A stretch of 37,778 nt of DNA, from the NCBI GenBank assembly GCA_905372875.1, contig CAJPQU010000002.1:1-37778 (forward strand), written 5' to 3'. Made by a program: the position numbers and the translations under genes. Source of the stretch: an uncultured Schwartzia sp. Its GTDB lineage: Bacteria > Bacillota > Negativicutes > Selenomonadales > Selenomonadaceae. Positions 24,797 to 33,670 of this stretch are shown here, piece by piece (the stretch's first letter is position 1; every line of letters begins with the position of its first letter). Below the pieces are notes generated by a model, which saw only the letters and a program-made list of their open reading frames with translations, was not told the origin of the DNA and searched no databases.

Positions 24797-26950
24797 TTAC
24801 CCATCCCAGACGGCCATTTCTCGTTTTGTCACTACTTGATTATCAAAGAAAAACGCTTGTTTGATCCGCTCCGAAGGCTGAAACCCTTGATCCATAAAAC
24901 AGCCAAACAGTCTATCAGCCCAGTCCTCGTCCTGTACTTCTATACCCAAAGTTTCCTGCAGGGCCCGCATGCATCCAATAAACTGCTGAATCCCCGCTGT
25001 CATATCCTGACGAACCTCAAAATATTCTTGATTCGTCATTGTTTCTGCCCGAACCATGTTGCCATCCGCCTCAATATATTTCAGCATACCCACGGGTGCA
25101 GTAAAAAAAGCATCTATAAATTCCGATTGCCGATACACAAAACTGGAATACACGGAACCGTCATTGCCACTAAGGCAGCTATACATCGTATTCTTTTCTA
25201 AATATAGATTATCTTTACCGGTATACACACATAAATAAAAACCTTCCAGCCCTTCTTCCAAAATACGACTTAAATAATATTGAATCGTTCCATGAAACAT
25301 AGTATCCACAACGGCAAAGGGCCTCTTCGTTTTCAAAGAAGAAAAATATGCCCGATACGCGGCCCGTTCGGCAGCGCTTTGTTGTAAAATGCCTTCCTTA
25401 TATATTGATAGTCGCTGCTTCATTACGTCCATTGCATTTTGCAGATCGCTGACAACCAGATCTCCTCCTACATCCTGAGGATCCATCGCAACATCATATC
25501 TTTCCTGTAAGAACTCACGAAATGTACCCTTGAAAGGAAACTTACTCACCTCATAAATATCCTCCTCGTTAAAAATAGACGCACTCCACACCGCGCTGCG
25601 GGATATTTCCAAATAGACACTGTTTTTCCCATATGGAGCTAATGCACTATCACATGACAAAAAATATTCATAGATAGGTTTCAATAGATACCCATCCCGC
25701 CCAAAGAAAACCAGCGTATCAATTTCTTTCTCTTGCGCCATCCGTAGCAGCCATGACATAAACGAATCAAGCAGTGCCCCCAGTATACAAAACCCTGCTT
25801 CCTGTTCATTGGCGAAGCGAATCTGTCCCTTTGCCACATTCAGTGCAAACGGGCTGTTAAAGAGACGAGCGCTGACAATGCCGATCGCCAGCGAACTATA
25901 TAAACTTCCAATGGATGGCATGATCGCTTTAGCCGACGAATGTTCCAATATTTCCATTGCACTCAATACCTGATAAGTACGGATGCCAAATTCTTCCGCA
26001 TAACAAATATCTGCATATTTATCGTCGCCGATATGCAGTGCATTTTTGTCTCCGACATACATTCTCTTGTAATAAGGCCAAAAATCTTTATTTTCCTTGG
26101 ACATTTTCTTCTCACAAGAAACAAAGATCTGTTCCCGCTTTACGTCTAATCCACACTGGGCCAAGAGCTCCTGTAAAATGTCGCTTGTATAATGCATATC
26201 ACTGATGAAAAAAACCGGCTTCTTTGTCATTGTTTCCTGACAAAGTGCAATCATATCCTCTCGCCCGACCAAAAGCGCTTTATCTGTTTCCAACTCAATG
26301 GCCTGCCAAACTTCCAATTCCTCCGCAGATGTGTCCAAAAGTTCCGCCATTTTTCCATAAATTTCCTGCAAGGTTGGATTTGATAATAAATCGACAGCCC
26401 TCTGTCGGATTTCTGTGAAGTGCGTTTTCCTTCCTGCCTGCTTATTCAATCGTGCTTCTGTCAACCGGTAAACATCCACCGGAAGAAAGGTCTGCCGCAT
26501 GATTAAAGTGTCAAAAATATCAAACGAAACAATATCACTCTCTTCTATTTTTTTGCGAAGCTCTTCATAACTTCTTCGCCAATAGGGAAAATTGACTTCG
26601 TTCGTCTTAGGTAACTTTGCCTGTTGCCCATTCGTAAAATAAATAGGGATATTCCAATCCTGAATTCGTGTATAAATTGTTGTCCAATAGCTTTCGCCAG
26701 TATTGATGATCAGAATATCTGCCTGTCGTTCCACTTGTCCCCGTGTCAAAATGGGGCGATCATACATCATCGTCCCACAAAGTGCCTGATCGCGGTCACA
26801 TAGCCCAATAATCTGAAATCCTTCCAGCCCTTGCAATAAAGTAGCCGTCATTCGGCCTGTTCCATAGAGAACAATTTTTTGATCCCGAAAAGTAGCAAAT
26901 ACTTTTCTAAAATTTTCTATCTCACGAGAAAATTTGAATTGTCCATCCAT
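24797..26950 (-). CDS. Rossmann module + HAD-like hydrolase + large C-terminal domain (COG5610-like)
   Basis: Protein of 717 aa. Residues ~22-110 form a small Rossmann module (KIVLYGTGRMTATLL...IIGLCDRD). Residues ~138-345 form a HAD phosphatase-like domain with motif I SFDIFDTL (Asp144 and Asp147), motif II FFISDMHYTS and motif IV HIGDDKYADI. Residues ~380-700 form a domain I cannot name (FFGRDGYLLKPI, then AVVDTMFHGTIQYYLS). Proteins of this type occur in glycan clusters; the substrate is unknown, perhaps a phosphosugar or phospho-substituted glycan. The gene is visibly AT-richer than its neighbours. GAGGT lies about 9 nt before the ATG. The 115 nt on its 5' side contain only an AT-rich 7-bp hairpin. 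Confidence 0.75.
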   Translation of the reverse strand: MDGQFKFSREIENFRKVFATFRDQKIVLYGTGRMTATLLQGLEGFQIIGLCDRDQALCGTMMYDRPILTRGQVERQADILIINTGESYWTTIYTRIQDWNIPIYFTNGQQAKLPKTNEVNFPYWRRSYEELRKKIEESDIVSFDIFDTLIMRQTFLPVDVYRLTEARLNKQAGRKTHFTEIRQRAVDLLSNPTLQEIYGKMAELLDTSAEELEVWQAIELETDKALLVGREDMIALCQETMTKKPVFFISDMHYTSDILQELLAQCGLDVKREQIFVSCEKKMSKENKDFWPYYKRMYVGDKNALHIGDDKYADICYAEEFGIRTYQVLSAMEILEHSSAKAIMPSIGSLYSSLAIGIVSARLFNSPFALNVAKGQIRFANEQEAGFCILGALLDSFMSWLLRMAQEKEIDTLVFFGRDGYLLKPIYEYFLSCDSALAPYGKNSVYLEISRSAVWSASIFNEEDIYEVSKFPFKGTFREFLQERYDVAMDPQDVGGDLVVSDLQNAMDVMKQRLSIYKEGILQQSAAERAAYRAYFSSLKTKRPFAVVDTMFHGTIQYYLSRILEEGLEGFYLCVYTGKDNLYLEKNTMYSCLSGNDGSVYSSFVYRQSEFIDAFFTAPVGMLKYIEADGNMVRAETMTNQEYFEVRQDMTAGIQQFIGCMRALQETLGIEVQDEDWADRLFGCFMDQGFQPSERIKQAFFFDNQVVTKREMAVWDG

Positions 26951-27065
26951 AAAAACTCTACCTCATTTCTCGTTCTCACAATCATATACTCCACCGTTTT
27001 TCTTAATGGAAAAACCTAATAACCACCTACGATAAATCCTGATAAAGATAAGTTACCAGTAAGGC

Positions 27066-28316
27066 CTATCGCCGTGTCGCGTAAATATTAACCAAGCCGT
27101 CAAACCCATTGAAAACCGCCGGAGAAATAAACGGATTTTTCCCGATCAAATCGGAATCCATAAAGACCCGAAACCCATTTTCGACTAAGATATGGAATAT
27201 TTTATCGATCGTCTGAACTTCCCCGGCCACCGAATGATATTCGACAAAAAGATGGCGCACCCGGTCAAGATAGGGAAGTGCTCTGGTCAAGACCCGCGTT
27301 TCCGCACCTTCAATATCGATCTTCCAAAAATCAACGACTTCATAGGCCACTAAAACGTCTGCAATATCGGCCGTTTTTACCTGCACGGTTTTCGTTTTTT
27401 CCGACGCTTCAGCAATATGTCCGCCTTCGTCCCCTTCCTGCATGAAAGACAGTGTTCCAGCACTGTCCCAAACGGCCTGATTACGGAGGACACACCGGCC
27501 GGCGGCCGTCAAGGGGGCGAGATTATCGGCCAAAAGAGAAAAAATTTCTGGATCCGCCTCAAACGCTTCCACCTGAGCCTGCGGATAATTTTCCAAGTAG
27601 AACTTCACGCTCATACCAATATTGGCCCCGCAGTCAAGAATATGCAGCGGACGGTTCTTATCTTCAGTAAACTCATAGATTCGCCGCACAAAAATCTGCT
27701 CGTACTGCGCCAGAAAAGAGCCCATATCCGCGATCCGCCACGTCTGTCCGAAAACTTCAACCGTATGATTCTGCTGCGAAGTATCAACATCCGCATACAT
27801 TTCCCACAAGCGCATAAATTCCGGCAGCACCTGCACCGCGTTTCTGTCCGTTAGCTGTGCGTAAAGATTGTACAATCCTCGCCCTTGATAATAGGCCACA
27901 CAGCTTTTCAGCCAGTCCTTGTTTTCCTCTCCGCCTAAAAAACGACGGTGCACAATCATGGCCACCTTCTCCAACGGCGCATCAGAAATCACATCTAAAG
28001 TGCGATGAACCAGCGCCATAGTAACAAAATATTTAGGACAATCCACGTCAGCAAGACTGCGTGCAATCTCCCGGTGATACTGCCGAGAAACCGCCACGAT
28101 CACGCCATCCGCTCCGCCTAAAAGCGCCTGTCCCTCCGTCAAGCCGCGCACCGGCCGACCAAGAAATTCCGACGCCTCTCCACGCTGAGAAATAACATAC
28201 CCATCCCATAAAATCCCTTGAAGTTCTAGGTAAACCGAGATCCAGAACGCGTACTCTCCTGCACCATATATCACGATATGCCGTTTCGTTTGCGCCCACT
28301 GCAAAAACTCAATCAT
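27066..28316 (-). CDS. Rossmann module + FkbM-family methyltransferase
   Basis: Protein of 416 aa. An N-terminal Rossmann module (RHIVIYGAGEYAFWISVYLE, ~12-110) is joined through a helical linker to an FkbM methyltransferase domain (~210-416). That domain has ILDCGANIGMSVKFYLE (SAM loop), VEAFEADPEIF, DFWKIDIEGAE (typical of FkbM) and LFVEYHSV. FkbM enzymes methylate hydroxyls, often on sugars. The first module probably binds a nucleotide or nucleotide sugar, by analogy with similar domains in glycan enzymes (inference). GGGGGGAG precedes the ATG by about 8 nt. It follows the GT4 gene by 15 nt. Confidence 0.85.
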   Translation of the reverse strand: MIEFLQWAQTKRHIVIYGAGEYAFWISVYLELQGILWDGYVISQRGEASEFLGRPVRGLTEGQALLGGADGVIVAVSRQYHREIARSLADVDCPKYFVTMALVHRTLDVISDAPLEKVAMIVHRRFLGGEENKDWLKSCVAYYQGRGLYNLYAQLTDRNAVQVLPEFMRLWEMYADVDTSQQNHTVEVFGQTWRIADMGSFLAQYEQIFVRRIYEFTEDKNRPLHILDCGANIGMSVKFYLENYPQAQVEAFEADPEIFSLLADNLAPLTAAGRCVLRNQAVWDSAGTLSFMQEGDEGGHIAEASEKTKTVQVKTADIADVLVAYEVVDFWKIDIEGAETRVLTRALPYLDRVRHLFVEYHSVAGEVQTIDKIFHILVENGFRVFMDSDLIGKNPFISPAVFNGFDGLVNIYATRR

Positions 28317-28331
28317 GGATGTTCTCCCCCC

Positions 28332-29738
28332 TCAAGACAGACTTTCCTGAATCACCCGCAGCAAATTCGCTTCAAAGGCCCGCAGCGAAAAGTGCTCTTC
28401 ATAGGTTTTCCGCGCCTGTTGGCCCATCTCCCCCCACCTCTCTTGGTGCTGCAGCATCCAACGCATACGGTCGGTCAAATCGAAAACATCCCCGGCCCGA
28501 CAGACTAACCCGTTCTCTTCCTGGCGAATGTATGCTGCAGTTCCTGTATGATCAGAAACGATACACGGGCGGCTGCACATCATCGCTTCCGTGGCCACGA
28601 TAGGCATCGTATCGCTGCGTGAGGGGCATACCAAAACATCAAGTTTTCCATAAATTTCAGCTAAAGCGGCATGATCAAATACGCCTAAATATTTAATGTC
28701 GTTCGTCTTTTGGGCCTTGGCCAAGATCTGTTCCCCATAGGCCGTTTGGCTGACTCCAATGAGCCAGAATTCGCACTGTGATCGCTCTTCGGCCGATAAT
28801 TGCTCAATCGCTTGCAGAAAGACCTCCTGCGCTTTTCGATAATAGATCTCACCAATCAGCGCAAAAATTCTCTTTTCTTGTCCCGCTTTGCTCCTTATGC
28901 ATTCTGTCGAGAAATCCTCAATCCCGTACAGCAGATCTTCTCCCATCGTCCAGTGGGGGCAATGCCGGGCAAAAGCCTCGCGCGCCAACTTTCCCACTGG
29001 GTATACCGCCACATCTCCCTGCGGGACATCGTTTAAGGAATCACAATCCTTTCCCTCGTAAAGCATTTCGGAATCATGGAGCCACCACAGGATCGGGCGG
29101 TCAATAGCATGACCGCGCATGAGGACGTAAAACTGGTTTGTATTGACGAATACCATTGCACACTGCGCCGCCCAGGAGATGCTGTCTAACGTCACCACGC
29201 GCAGGCTCGGATCCACCAGAACCGAGATATCCATTTGCAGTAACTGCTCCCGCATGGACCCGTCTGTCAGAGAAACAAACAGAATTTCTTGGCCGTTTTG
29301 CCGCAAGATTTTTGCCGCTTGAAAGAGGGCCAAGGAAGCGCCCGTCGTATACTCCATATCATAGGAAATCAAGGCGATAGGCGGATGGGAAAATCGCGGT
29401 ACGATAGCCGCCGCTTCCCCCGGGCGAAAAAACAACACGTCCCGGCGCGGGAAGAATTCCCCTAAGCCCTCTTTGATATCGTCCCGGGAGTAAATTTTTT
29501 CTTCCGGGACCCCTAACTTCCTAAGCTGCTCTTTCATCTCGTTTTGATAGACGCTGAGCAGATAGACTTGGTCAAACGGGAGTGCAACCCCATCCTCGGG
29601 AGAATATATCAGGTGTCCATCTAACATTCCGCCCTGCTTCGCCCTATCATTGTCCAAAAGGCCAACAACGTCCGTTTGACAAAACCACTCCTTATAAGAT
29701 TGATAATATTCCCCCGTGCCAAAAAGCAATACCCGCAA
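28332..29738 (-). CDS. Rossmann module + GT4 glycosyltransferase
   Basis: Protein of 468 aa. It begins with the same kind of short module (RVLLFGTGEYYQSYKEWF...VVGLLDND, ~1-95) and continues with a GT-B glycosyltransferase. The acceptor half starts near IALISYDMEYTTGASLALF, the donor half is ~300-465, and the family-4 signature is PSRSDTMPIVATEAMMCSRP. The start is the TTG at 29738 with GAGGGAGG 8 nt upstream. A longer ATG frame to 29789 would overlap the preceding gene by 37 nt and lacks a good ribosome site. It is cytoplasmic or peripheral, with no membrane helices. Confidence 0.85.
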   Translation of the reverse strand: MRVLLFGTGEYYQSYKEWFCQTDVVGLLDNDRAKQGGMLDGHLIYSPEDGVALPFDQVYLLSVYQNEMKEQLRKLGVPEEKIYSRDDIKEGLGEFFPRRDVLFFRPGEAAAIVPRFSHPPIALISYDMEYTTGASLALFQAAKILRQNGQEILFVSLTDGSMREQLLQMDISVLVDPSLRVVTLDSISWAAQCAMVFVNTNQFYVLMRGHAIDRPILWWLHDSEMLYEGKDCDSLNDVPQGDVAVYPVGKLAREAFARHCPHWTMGEDLLYGIEDFSTECIRSKAGQEKRIFALIGEIYYRKAQEVFLQAIEQLSAEERSQCEFWLIGVSQTAYGEQILAKAQKTNDIKYLGVFDHAALAEIYGKLDVLVCPSRSDTMPIVATEAMMCSRPCIVSDHTGTAAYIRQEENGLVCRAGDVFDLTDRMRWMLQHQERWGEMGQQARKTYEEHFSLRAFEANLLRVIQESLS

Positions 29739-29752
29739 AACAAACGCCTCCC

Positions 29753-31003
29753 TCAGCGCAGATGACGCCGCCGATTCCATTTTCCCCAATACTTCTCAAT
29801 AATCCGATACTGCTCCTCGGTGATAAATTCCCGATATTCTCGGAAACAGGCCTCAATCTCTCCCTCCGCTTGCATAGCCTGATCTCTCAAAGCGTCACTA
29901 TACCTGCCCGCCATATAGCGAAGTAAGGTCCCCCGCTCCTCCGACCGATCGATAACCATTTTCAAAAAATACACCGGCAAGCCCAAGCTGACGCAATAGC
30001 CCATATGCGTGCCCACGGCATTCGTAACGCCCACATCCCCCAACTGAATGATGCTCCGCAAGCGCGATAAGAAGGACGGATCATTGGAACTCCCCGCCGT
30101 GACCACTTGGAATCCCGACTGAAGGTACGGCAAATGCTCTCCCTGCTGTAAATTCATGTAATACATGCACACCAGCACCGTACGAAAGCCATACTGCTTT
30201 TTTAACACTTGGAGACGGCGAATTGCCTCGTGGGCGTCAAAAGGCATTTTACAGTCTGAAGACGCATGAACAGGAAAAAATAATAGAGTTTTCCCCAGCC
30301 GCCGCTTAAGGCGCTGCAATTTAGGATATGTATATAACGGTTTCGCATATAAAATATACGGCCCCAGCGCGTGTACGGAAACATTCGGTATTTCTTCCCA
30401 GACCAAGCGGCTCATCGTGAAGCAGTTTCCGTCAGCCGGATGCAAGTCCCAAGGGGTAAAAAAGGGGGCCAGCAGCGTACCGTGGCTGATAGCACATTTG
30501 CTGACATCATAGCGGGGATTTTTTACATATTTTCTGACACACCGATATATCCCATACGCAAAAGAATCGCCGCGTCGTTCCTGCGGCGAATACGCATAAT
30601 CTACTTCTTGCATCAACGTCTGATAATCAAACACACTGCATCGGCGAAGCTGACTAATTTTTTTTCGATAGCTTTTCCGACTGAAGGACAAAAATCCTCG
30701 ATCTTCTATCGCCAAAAAGATATTTTGACATCCGGCCGCCTCCAACGCATGGCGAATTTCCACTATAAAATCCTCAGCCGTGACGGTAATGATAACGCCA
30801 TCCGTCGCACTTATCTGCTCTGGGCTGAATTCTCTTACTTCCTTTCCCCGAAAACGAGTTGTGGTCTCCTGCTTTGTCACGAAATAGCCCGAAATATGAA
30901 TTTTTTGTTGCCGAAAATAACGGCTCAAGACCCGCGCCGTTTCTCCCGTCCCATAGCAGTAAACTTGATCACACGCCGTGCAAAATGTTTTCAGATCTTC
31001 CAT
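29753..31003 (-). CDS. Rossmann module + unrecognised, probably glycosyltransferase-like domain
   Basis: Protein of 416 aa. The N-terminal module is QVYCYGTGETARVLSRYF...ISGYFVTK (~12-105). The rest (~150-400) is not a family I can name with certainty. It has CAISHGTLLAPFF, ALGPYILYAKPLY, LGKTLLFFPVHAS, TVLVCMYYMNL, QVVTAGSSNDPSFLSRLRSI and TNAVGTHMGYCVSLGLPVYF. The alternation of hydrophobic strands with S/T-N-x-V-G-T-H near the C-terminus suggests a GT-B-like fold acting on nucleotide sugars (inference). The start at 31003 lacks a well-spaced Shine-Dalgarno site (GGGGAG is about 12 nt away). A 98-nt gap separates it from luxC. Confidence 0.6.
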   Translation of the reverse strand: MEDLKTFCTACDQVYCYGTGETARVLSRYFRQQKIHISGYFVTKQETTTRFRGKEVREFSPEQISATDGVIITVTAEDFIVEIRHALEAAGCQNIFLAIEDRGFLSFSRKSYRKKISQLRRCSVFDYQTLMQEVDYAYSPQERRGDSFAYGIYRCVRKYVKNPRYDVSKCAISHGTLLAPFFTPWDLHPADGNCFTMSRLVWEEIPNVSVHALGPYILYAKPLYTYPKLQRLKRRLGKTLLFFPVHASSDCKMPFDAHEAIRRLQVLKKQYGFRTVLVCMYYMNLQQGEHLPYLQSGFQVVTAGSSNDPSFLSRLRSIIQLGDVGVTNAVGTHMGYCVSLGLPVYFLKMVIDRSEERGTLLRYMAGRYSDALRDQAMQAEGEIEACFREYREFITEEQYRIIEKYWGKWNRRRHLR

Positions 31004-31101
31004 ATTTCATTGATACTCCCCATCTTATTCGAGACCAAATTTTTTCCTTCGACACGATGACGCAACTCATGACACCCTCACTCCACCAAAATCCCACACG
31101 G

Positions 31102-32301
31102 TCAAATCATCTCCACTTCCCGCGCCATCGCCCGAATCAGATCCACCCCATCCCAGACGAAGGAGAACTCCATTGTCCGCCCCAGTGGGACAATACGATC
31201 CACACCTTGCGGATGATGCATCGTCATAAATTCGCGCAGCGCTTCCTTCGAAACGCCATAATAAGACACCGTTTGGCACGCTTCATTGTCACAAATCGGC
31301 AGAATATCCGCTAATTTTTCTGCTGTATATTCCATAAAAAAGCCGCTGTTTTCTTTATATGCCATGAGATCCGCCTCCAAGGCCGCCACTTCCACGCGAA
31401 AAATCTTATTATCCGCGCTCGGAATAAACCTCGCTTCCTTATGTGCGCCTAAGAGGTACATCTTCAATAGCTTATTCACTGCCTGCACCGGCTCCAAGGG
31501 ATAGCGTTTATCTACCCACGCCCTTAACCGCGACCAAAAGGCCTCTCTCGCCGGTTTTGTGTTCTCTCCCAGCCAAATCACGATCCGCGGCGAAACGCAG
31601 GCCGCTTGGTCACTTAAATACGTATCGTTGTAAAAACCTTGCGTGATGTTTTCTTTTTCGTCCGCCGGCGAAGCCAAATACGCCTCTGCATCGATGACTG
31701 CTAACGAGTATCGATCGGCAAAGGTAATTTCCGTCGCCCTCGGCCGCAGCGGTGAAGCCCGCAGTTCTCCAATCGTTGCATTGCCTCCCCAGATCACGCG
31801 AAGACTGCACAAAGACGAAAGGTAGTCATTGATCTCCTTTTCATGTCCGTATCGAACCATGACCATCTCCTTGGCCATAGCCGGCATTCCCCGTAAGGTT
31901 TCGCGCATAGCCTGGCAGAGGATCTCCACTTGGGGAAACTCTTTCGATGGCAGCCGCACGATATTCGTGTTCCCAGCCAATACAGAAGGAATGAACGAAT
32001 AGAAAAAAGTGGCCGGAACGTTGGAAGGTGCAACGTGAAAGGCAATCCCCCTCCCCTGAAAAAAACGATGCCGATCATATTGCTGCTTTAACTGCTCTAA
32101 ATTGCCCCGTCGGCACCAAAAAGCCAGCGTCATGATATCAGAGTATGCCCGCGCCGCTTTCCCCCGCAATATTCTTTGTGATACCTCTGCCAAGAAATCC
32201 ATCGCCTGCTTTGAAAACACCGCGCGCACTTTTTGCTGCGGCAAAGCGGCAAGAATCGCTTCACTCCCCAACAGAAATTTCATACTAGAGCCCGGCTGCA
32301 T
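31102..32301 (-). CDS. LuxC-like acyl reductase
   Basis: Protein of 399 aa of the LuxC/aldehyde-dehydrogenase superfamily. LuxC reduces an activated acyl group (acyl-protein or acyl-CoA) to an aldehyde with NADPH. The catalytic cysteine is probably Cys235 in SDQAACVSPR. IAFHVAPSNVPATFFYSF and LAGNTNIVRLPSK are the nucleotide-binding region. It overlaps the end of the LuxE-like gene by 17 nt if it starts at 32301; an ATG at 32283, just after that gene's TAG, is the alternative. Neither has a strong ribosome site, so translation is probably coupled. No luciferase genes are present, and its role here must concern acyl chemistry of the glycan. Confidence 0.85.
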   Translation of the reverse strand: MQPGSSMKFLLGSEAILAALPQQKVRAVFSKQAMDFLAEVSQRILRGKAARAYSDIMTLAFWCRRGNLEQLKQQYDRHRFFQGRGIAFHVAPSNVPATFFYSFIPSVLAGNTNIVRLPSKEFPQVEILCQAMRETLRGMPAMAKEMVMVRYGHEKEINDYLSSLCSLRVIWGGNATIGELRASPLRPRATEITFADRYSLAVIDAEAYLASPADEKENITQGFYNDTYLSDQAACVSPRIVIWLGENTKPAREAFWSRLRAWVDKRYPLEPVQAVNKLLKMYLLGAHKEARFIPSADNKIFRVEVAALEADLMAYKENSGFFMEYTAEKLADILPICDNEACQTVSYYGVSKEALREFMTMHHPQGVDRIVPLGRTMEFSFVWDGVDLIRAMAREVEMI

Positions 32302-33367
32302 AAGTATCGCTGCACCCCCTTATCTCGGCATTTTTAAGACGCCCAAACACTTTGAAATATTTTCCTTTACGCCCGCAGAGACAATCGTCTTCGCCCATCA
32401 ACATGCCCTCATCCTCTGTCAGCAGCGAATGACCCGGATACGATTTCGGCAGCACGGAAACAACTTGGATAATACCGCGCTCTCCTATCGGCGCTATGGA
32501 AAAATCCTGCGGACGGCGAATCAGGACATCGAAATAGGATGCCGCATGAAAATGGCCCTGACTGCATTCCATATAGATACAACCGCTTTGTTCGGCCATG
32601 CCGTAGAAATTGTAAACTTCCGGCAGATCGCAGACTTCTTTCAAGCCCTGTTTGAATTCCTCCGGCGATACCGCGTCTTGTATCATCTTTTTCCAGCCGC
32701 CGCCGTGAATCAAGACTGCATTGCTTAAGTTCAGTTTTTCTTTTCGTGACCGCAACGCTTGATAAAAATGCTGCCAAATCATAAAAGTAAAACCAAACAG
32801 AAAAATTCTTTCCCCTTCATGTTCCGCCAAAAAATGCTGGAGCCGATCAAATTCCAACTCCATATCATCGTTTAAAGCGTATATGCGCTGCCGCCCGAAG
32901 ATGGAAAATCCCATGATGGCCGAGCCGCGCGCGCTGAACATGGCCGGATTTTTCAAAACGCCCGGACAGTCTATGATGATCATCGGCATGCGCTGACTTT
33001 TCGTAAAATCGGAAACGACCCGTACCAGCGTCTTATGCTGCTCCGTCGCCGTCTCCTGATCAAGAAATATCTTGGATTTTTTTTGCCCGGTCGTTCCCGA
33101 CGATGTTATCGTCTTAAAAATATCTTCTTCGGCAATGCTTCGAAGTTCCATTTCCTTAAAAATACGCACCGGAATAAACGGAATCTGTTCATAAGAACGA
33201 ACCGTCCCCTCATCAAATCCCACCGTCCGCATCATATTTTTATATGGCAGGCAGCGGCTCTGATGATACGCCGTCAATTCCAGGATCCGCTCTGTCAAAA
33301 AGGAGGTTTTCTCCTCTTTCGCCAAAGAAAACGGATCTCTTTCTAACACTTCTTTATACGCAAACAT
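32285..33367 (-). CDS. LuxE-like acyl-protein synthetase
   Basis: Protein of 360 aa, adenylate-forming. LuxE activates a carboxylic acid with ATP and passes it to a cysteine of its own or to a partner. The phosphate loop SSGTTGQKKS is at 89-98, LIHGGGWKK and YNFYGMAEQSG are the later adenylation motifs, and CLCGRKGKYFKVFGR is near the end. Beside ACP and LuxC-like genes it may load an acid onto ACP or onto LuxC (inference). GAGGG lies 4 nt before the ATG, and the gap to the ACP gene is 30 nt. Confidence 0.88.
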   Translation of the reverse strand: MFAYKEVLERDPFSLAKEEKTSFLTERILELTAYHQSRCLPYKNMMRTVGFDEGTVRSYEQIPFIPVRIFKEMELRSIAEEDIFKTITSSGTTGQKKSKIFLDQETATEQHKTLVRVVSDFTKSQRMPMIIIDCPGVLKNPAMFSARGSAIMGFSIFGRQRIYALNDDMELEFDRLQHFLAEHEGERIFLFGFTFMIWQHFYQALRSRKEKLNLSNAVLIHGGGWKKMIQDAVSPEEFKQGLKEVCDLPEVYNFYGMAEQSGCIYMECSQGHFHAASYFDVLIRRPQDFSIAPIGERGIIQVVSVLPKSYPGHSLLTEDEGMLMGEDDCLCGRKGKYFKVFGRLKNAEIRGCSDTYAAGL

Positions 33368-33397
33368 ATTTCCCTCATATTTCCGCGTTCGTCCGCT

Positions 33398-33637
33398 TTA
33401 CCCGATTTCCACCGCATACTTTTTCAGGATTTCCTTTCCTTTCGCATAAGAATCGATCGCGATGACATCATCAATGTCAATCATAATATCAAACGCTTCT
33501 TCCAATGCGGCAATCATCTGCATGTGCCCCATCGAATCCCATGCCTCAATCCCGTGGTGTTTCAAGTCCGCCAACTCTGTTTCCGGTACATGAAACACGT
33601 CCATAAACACTTGATTATACTTCTCCAAATTCGCCAT
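33398..33637 (-). CDS. Acyl carrier protein
   Basis: Acidic 79-aa four-helix carrier protein. The phosphopantetheine serine is Ser35 in WDSMGHM, and FDIMIDIDD is the helix-III region. It is not the fatty-acid ACP by context: it sits between an SDR reductase and the LuxE/LuxC pair, so it probably carries the acyl unit for glycan modification. AAGGAG precedes the ATG; gaps to neighbours are about 30 nt. Confidence 0.9.
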   Translation of the reverse strand: MANLEKYNQVFMDVFHVPETELADLKHHGIEAWDSMGHMQMIAALEEAFDIMIDIDDVIAIDSYAKGKEILKKYAVEIG

Positions 33638-33670
33638 GATAAGCCTTCTCCTTTTTATCTTGTCTGCCTC

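Noticed and set aside
31004..31078. Short frame starting ATG AGT TGC with GAGGG upstream, in the gap after luxC
   Set aside because: It encodes a peptide of about 33 residues that runs out of frame into the next gene by some 38 nt; no coupling overlap and no protein-like composition.
31102..33367. Bioluminescence (lux) operon
   Set aside because: LuxC- and LuxE-like genes are present but luxA, luxB and luxD are not; ACP, SDR and pseudaminic-acid neighbours point to glycan chemistry.
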